DNA from: a bacterium CG2_30_54_10
GTDB lineage: Bacteria > Muiribacteriota > Ozemobacteria > Ozemobacterales > Ozemobacteraceae
Direction: 5' to 3'
DNA: 9,155 bases
Assembly (NCBI GenBank): GCA_001872985.1
Contig: MNYA01000035.1
Location: 1-9,155, forward strand
Shown: piece by piece, positions 6,320-9,155 of the stretch
Layout of the letters: the number at the start of each line of letters is the position of its first letter
Numbering within the stretch: the first letter of the stretch is position 1
Translations under genes and position numbers: made by a program
The notes under the pieces: generated by a model
Databases searched by the model: none
What the model was told of the DNA's origin: nothing
Seen by the model: only the letters and a program-made list of their open reading frames with translations

Positions 6320-8079
6320 CTTACGATCGTCTCAAGCTCTTCCAGATCGGCCGCAGCTTCACGAGTTCTTCCCATTTTTTCGTAAATTTTTGCCCGGGTC
6401 TTGTACAAAATTGGGATTTTAGGGAACAATTGAATAGCCAGAGTCACATCGCGAAGTGATCCTTCCAAATCTCCCCGTTCCATCAAGAAAATCGCACGAG
6501 TATTCAACGCACCTTTGCTTCGAGGATCCATGGATAGGGCTTTTTCAAAAAATATCGCAGCACTCTGCGGATTTTTCAAAGCATTTTCGGCTATTCCCGC
6601 GTTCAGATAATAGGCCGATTCCGTGGAGTTTTTTTTGATGGCTTTCAAGAATTCCTCAAGGGCTTCCTTTGGGTTTCCCTGTCTCAATTTTACGATTCCG
6701 CGGAGGTTGAAGCTTGGACCGCAATCGGGATCAAGCCGCAAAGCATTCCCGGCATCTACCAGCGCCTCTTCATCGTTTCCTTCCTTAAAGAAAGCAAAAG
6801 CTCTGTTACTCAAGGGCATAGGATGAGCCGGATTTGAAAGAATCGCATCAGACCACAAGGAAATGCTGTCTTTCCAAATCCAGCAACGCGCATGGGTAGC
6901 TTGAAAAAAAAAGGCCGCAATCACCAGGGGGATGGTCCAAACAATATTCACATTTATTGACGGAAAACGCTTCGCCCAAGAAGACACTATTTCCACCCAC
7001 CATTTGCTGAAAAAAATGGTGAGCCCTACGCCGGGAATATACGTATACCGATCGGCCGCAAAGCATCGCCCAATGGAAATAAACTGAGCAACCGGTAAAA
7101 TGTTGGTAAGGAATAGCAACATTCCAAAGCCGTAAAGCCTACTTCCCCTGGAAAACCGTAAAGTTACGTATCCCAGAAAAAGCAAAAAGAAGGGGCCCGT
7201 GAAAAAAGGCCATGATAGTCCGCTCCAACCATCCAGAGGATGGAGATAGACAGGGGAAAGATCGAAAGGGAAGACCGTTTTCCAACAATAAAATTGAAAA
7301 CTATGAAAACCGATGAACGCATGATATTTCAAATCAGACGTGTAAATTCCCATTCCGGCATGAACATTCTGGCTCTTGAGTGCGAGGATTCCAAAAACCA
7401 GAGACAGCAGGAAAAAGGGAATTTTTTCCAGAACCGCTTTCTGATTTAATCGTTGTTTCAGCCAGTCCATCCCGATCAGAATGATTGGGAGAGTGACCGC
7501 TTGACTTTTAGAACACAGGGCCATGGAAAAAAGCAAAAATGAGCCGGCCAACCGAATAAATGAGCCATGATTTTGATACCCAGCATAGGCAATCATGGAA
7601 AAGATGTAAAAAAAACCGAACATGACATCCTTGCGCTCTGAAATCCAGGTTACCGACTCCACCCTGAGGGGGTGAATCCCCCACAACAGGGCGGTAAAAA
7701 AGGCCATTGGAAGATTTTTTTCAAGCAACCAGACCAGGAAAAAGACTCCGAGCACCCCCCCCACATGCCAAATCATGCTCTGAAAATGGAAAAAAAACGG
7801 CTCCCAGCCAAAGCAACGAACATCAATGGCAAAGGAGAGGGTGGTCAGTGGGTGATAGTTGGAATTAAAAAACGAAGTAAAAATGGCGTAAATCGAAGAT
7901 GGGCTTAATTCCTGAATATTGTAATTATCAAATAGGTATTTAGGATCGTCCCAATCAACAAACCCACAAGAAAGGCTGGGAAAGAAAGACCACAAACAGG
8001 AAATTACAAGCAACAGGCATCCAGCCATGACTTTCCAGCGAAATACGCTGTCAGCATAAGAGCCAGACCTCAGGGCCAC
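6316..8079 (-). CDS. TMTC/PMT-like multi-spanning membrane protein with C-terminal TPR repeats
   Basis: 587 residues from the GTG at 8079. The N-terminal part is a GT-C-like membrane domain with many hydrophobic helices. An acidic loop FVDWDDPKYL (Asp42, Asp44, Asp45) follows the first helix; HPLTTLSF and the highly characteristic HPLRVESVTWISERKDV come next. The last 170 residues (about 416-587) are TPRs, roughly five, e.g. NPKEALEEFLKAI and PQSAAIFFEKALSMDP. Eukaryotic TMTC proteins of this architecture are O-mannosyltransferases; bacterial relatives are mostly uncharacterised. The start is uncertain: the frame is open to 8217 inside the PP2C-like gene, the first ATG before helix 1 is at 8028, and none has a good Shine-Dalgarno sequence. 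Composition falls to AT-rich just below 8130, which argues against the longest form. Confidence 0.8.
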   Translation of the reverse strand: MALRSGSYADSVFRWKVMAGCLLLVISCLWSFFPSLSCGFVDWDDPKYLFDNYNIQELSPSSIYAIFTSFFNSNYHPLTTLSFAIDVRCFGWEPFFFHFQSMIWHVGGVLGVFFLVWLLEKNLPMAFFTALLWGIHPLRVESVTWISERKDVMFGFFYIFSMIAYAGYQNHGSFIRLAGSFLLFSMALCSKSQAVTLPIILIGMDWLKQRLNQKAVLEKIPFFLLSLVFGILALKSQNVHAGMGIYTSDLKYHAFIGFHSFQFYCWKTVFPFDLSPVYLHPLDGWSGLSWPFFTGPFFLLFLGYVTLRFSRGSRLYGFGMLLFLTNILPVAQFISIGRCFAADRYTYIPGVGLTIFFSKWWVEIVSSWAKRFPSINVNIVWTIPLVIAAFFFQATHARCWIWKDSISLWSDAILSNPAHPMPLSNRAFAFFKEGNDEEALVDAGNALRLDPDCGPSFNLRGIVKLRQGNPKEALEEFLKAIKKNSTESAYYLNAGIAENALKNPQSAAIFFEKALSMDPRSKGALNTRAIFLMERGDLEGSLRDVTLAIQLFPKIPILYKTRAKIYEKMGRTREAAADLEELETIVR

Positions 8080-8135
8080 ACCATTGGATGAAACCGACTT
8101 GATAGGAAATTCCTTCTTTACGATAGGAAGCCAGG

Positions 8136-8996
8136 TCAGCGCAATCTGCGCCAGACGACGAGCAAAAGGGAACCCACCGCCGCCAATACCCCGGCAGCCA
8201 GAGCGAGGGGCTGCCATAGCGGCAGGGTGAACTTCCGGTCGAGATCCGTGGAAATGACCGTATCGGGGGGGAAACGGCGCTGGAGGTCCCGGGGAAGAAA
8301 TCTGGCCAGGATCATCGAACGGTCGTCTCCGTCGTATCGATTGGAGGCTCTTATGAAAAGGGCTTCGACAGAATCATCGGGCTCCTCGGAGATGTAATCC
8401 GAGACCCTCCCGACTTCTTCGATCGGCTGCGAAACCAGAAGCCCCTCTGAAAAAAGCATTACCCAGTCACCCACGGTAACCGGGATTGGCCCATGAATAA
8501 CCGGTTCACCGAGCGGGCAATGCTCCATTGAACGCTCGAAACCTTCCGCGGAGCGCTCGAAACCCTCGGTTTTGGTAATGTCTGAAAGGGCTGGAAGACC
8601 TTGAGGCTCGATCCCGTGAAGTTGTTTGCCGATCTTCGCCAGGATCCCGCAGGTGCCCGTGCTTGCAAGCAGAAGCTGACCTTCGACCAGTACCGCCGCC
8701 GAAACATCGACGCCGCTGGATGCCAACCCCGGCTGCGTGACCTGGCGTTCCTGAAGAACCCGCTCTGCAGACTTGAAAATTTCCCGGAGCCGCTCCGAAG
8801 CTTCATGCGAACGTCCGTAGTGCGGAAGACGAACGAGGCTTCGCTCGAGGTCCGGGGCGATGGCCTGAGAAAGCTCACGGCCACCCGAACCACGCCCGTC
8901 GAGCAGGAGAAGAACGCCCTCGTCCTCACGGACGATCACGGTGTCCTGGTTTTCCTCGCGAATCGAACCAGCGGCCGTTTTTTGCCAGACCAGCAT
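8136..8996 (-). CDS. Membrane-anchored PP2C-like (PPM family) protein, partly degenerate
   Basis: 286 residues. The PPM fold can be followed: GSIREENQD (10-18) for the GxxRxxNqD motif, LLLLDGRGSGG (29-39) for DGMGG, VSAAVLVEGQLLLASTGTCG (98-117) for the strand that normally ends in GDSR, GDWVMLFSEGL (176-186) for GDxLLLxSDGL, and DGDDRSMILARF (222-233) for DNxT. Asp33 and Asp224 are kept, but the GDSR aspartate is Thr115 and the SDG aspartate is Glu184. The C-terminus is one membrane helix (about 262-281) ending RRLR. It may be a Ser/Thr phosphatase of reduced activity or a binding-only relative. The ATG is preceded by GGGAGG with 6 nt spacing. It is the first gene after a terminator, so it probably begins a transcription unit. 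A five-residue GFERS motif is duplicated at 145-156. Confidence 0.8.
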   Translation of the reverse strand: MLVWQKTAAGSIREENQDTVIVREDEGVLLLLDGRGSGGRELSQAIAPDLERSLVRLPHYGRSHEASERLREIFKSAERVLQERQVTQPGLASSGVDVSAAVLVEGQLLLASTGTCGILAKIGKQLHGIEPQGLPALSDITKTEGFERSAEGFERSMEHCPLGEPVIHGPIPVTVGDWVMLFSEGLLVSQPIEEVGRVSDYISEEPDDSVEALFIRASNRYDGDDRSMILARFLPRDLQRRFPPDTVISTDLDRKFTLPLWQPLALAAGVLAAVGSLLLVVWRRLR

Positions 8997-9002
8997 GTGC
9001 TG

Positions 9003-9037
9003 CCTCCCTATTCCCTAATCTCTGTTTCCTGTTCCCT
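9003..9037 (-). repeat. Five degenerate 7-bp repeats in the PP2C leader
   Basis: On the minus strand five heptamers follow each other: AGGGAAC, AGGAAAC, AGAGATT, AGGGAAT, AGGGAGG. The last one is the Shine-Dalgarno sequence of the PP2C-like gene, 6 nt before its ATG. Confidence 0.6.
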
Positions 9038-9049
9038 ATGTAACTTCTC

Positions 9050-9075
9050 AAAAAAGGGGGACACGCGCCCCCCTT
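9050..9075 (-). terminator. Rho-independent terminator ahead of the PP2C-like gene
   Basis: Read on the minus strand, AAGGGGG pairs with CCCCCTT around an 8-nt loop and is followed by more T, giving a run of six T in all. This is a textbook intrinsic terminator for a minus-strand transcript coming from beyond the right edge. It separates that transcript from the PP2C-like gene. Confidence 0.75.
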
Positions 9076-9076
9076 C

Positions 9077-9101
9077 GCCTCGCGAAGTGAATTCGCGAGG
9101 C
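9077..9101. repeat. Perfect 10-bp stem hairpin
   Basis: GCCTCGCGAA and TTCGCGAGGC flank a 5-bp centre with no mismatch. It directly precedes the terminator stem on the minus strand and follows another small hairpin, so the stretch 9050-9131 is nearly all stem-loops. No protein gene is supported here, although a minus frame is open through it. Confidence 0.8.
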
Positions 9102-9116
9102 TCATCCCCCGCGGTC

Positions 9117-9131
9117 GGGCGCTTTGCGCCC
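9117..9131. repeat. Perfect 6-bp stem hairpin
   Basis: GGGCGC and GCGCCC flank a TTT triplet. It is the outermost of three successive hairpins at the right edge of the window; the remaining bases to 9155 hold nothing I can identify. Confidence 0.6.
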
Positions 9132-9155
9132 TCCGGTCTGCCTTCACTCTTCCCC

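Noticed and set aside
8080..8217. N-terminal extension of the TMTC-like protein into the PP2C-like gene
   Set aside because: The extra residues are Gly/Arg-rich with no membrane-protein character, and most of the stretch overlaps the PP2C C-terminus and has its GC-rich composition.
8926..9147. Minus-strand 73-codon frame at the right edge
   Set aside because: It crosses the terminator and hairpins and overlaps the start of the PP2C-like gene; the hairpins explain the sequence better.

Overview
The window reads as a compact bacterial chromosome segment. All ten recognisable complete genes, and a probable partial one at the left edge, lie on the minus strand, so transcription runs from high to low coordinates. 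Gene families (zinc-finger/FecR anti-sigma factor, GspK/PilX-like and GspJ/PilW-like prepilins, a lipoprotein, a TMTC-like membrane protein with TPRs) suggest a Gram-negative, possibly of a poorly studied phylum. The sequence alone does not fix the taxon: there is no rRNA or other marker gene.

Upstream block (9155 to about 4278): a gene-free stretch at the right edge carries three successive perfect hairpins, the last followed by a T-run on the minus strand (an intrinsic terminator for whatever lies further right). A short degenerate 7-bp repeat follows, and then a membrane-anchored, partly degenerate PP2C-like protein (8996-8136). Next comes an AT-richer trio: a TMTC/PMT-like multi-spanning protein with C-terminal TPRs (6316-8079), a SAM methyltransferase with an N-terminal Cys4 motif (5396-6319), and a family 2 glycosyltransferase (4618-5394). 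The last two junctions are tight (ATGA overlap; stop and start one base apart). A small glutaredoxin-like protein (4278-4532) closes the block.

Downstream block (4277 to 1): after a 147-bp gap with a small palindrome comes an ECF sigma factor gene (3585-4130). It is joined by an ATGA overlap to a transmembrane anti-sigma factor that has a cytoplasmic Hx3Cx2C zinc motif and an extracytoplasmic FecR-like domain (2647-3588). Then follow a type IV prepilin with the classical Glu+5 (2022-2546), a FecR-domain putative lipoprotein (1333-1986), and a GspK/PilX-like prepilin without Glu+5 and with a strikingly charged tail (80-1135). A further reading frame starts at the stop codon of that last gene and leaves the window.

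The most interesting reading is that an ECF sigma/FecR-type surface-signalling module appears wired to pilin-like proteins and a second FecR-domain protein rather than to a TonB receptor. The glycan-type genes upstream may decorate surface components, but their lower GC suggests a separate history.
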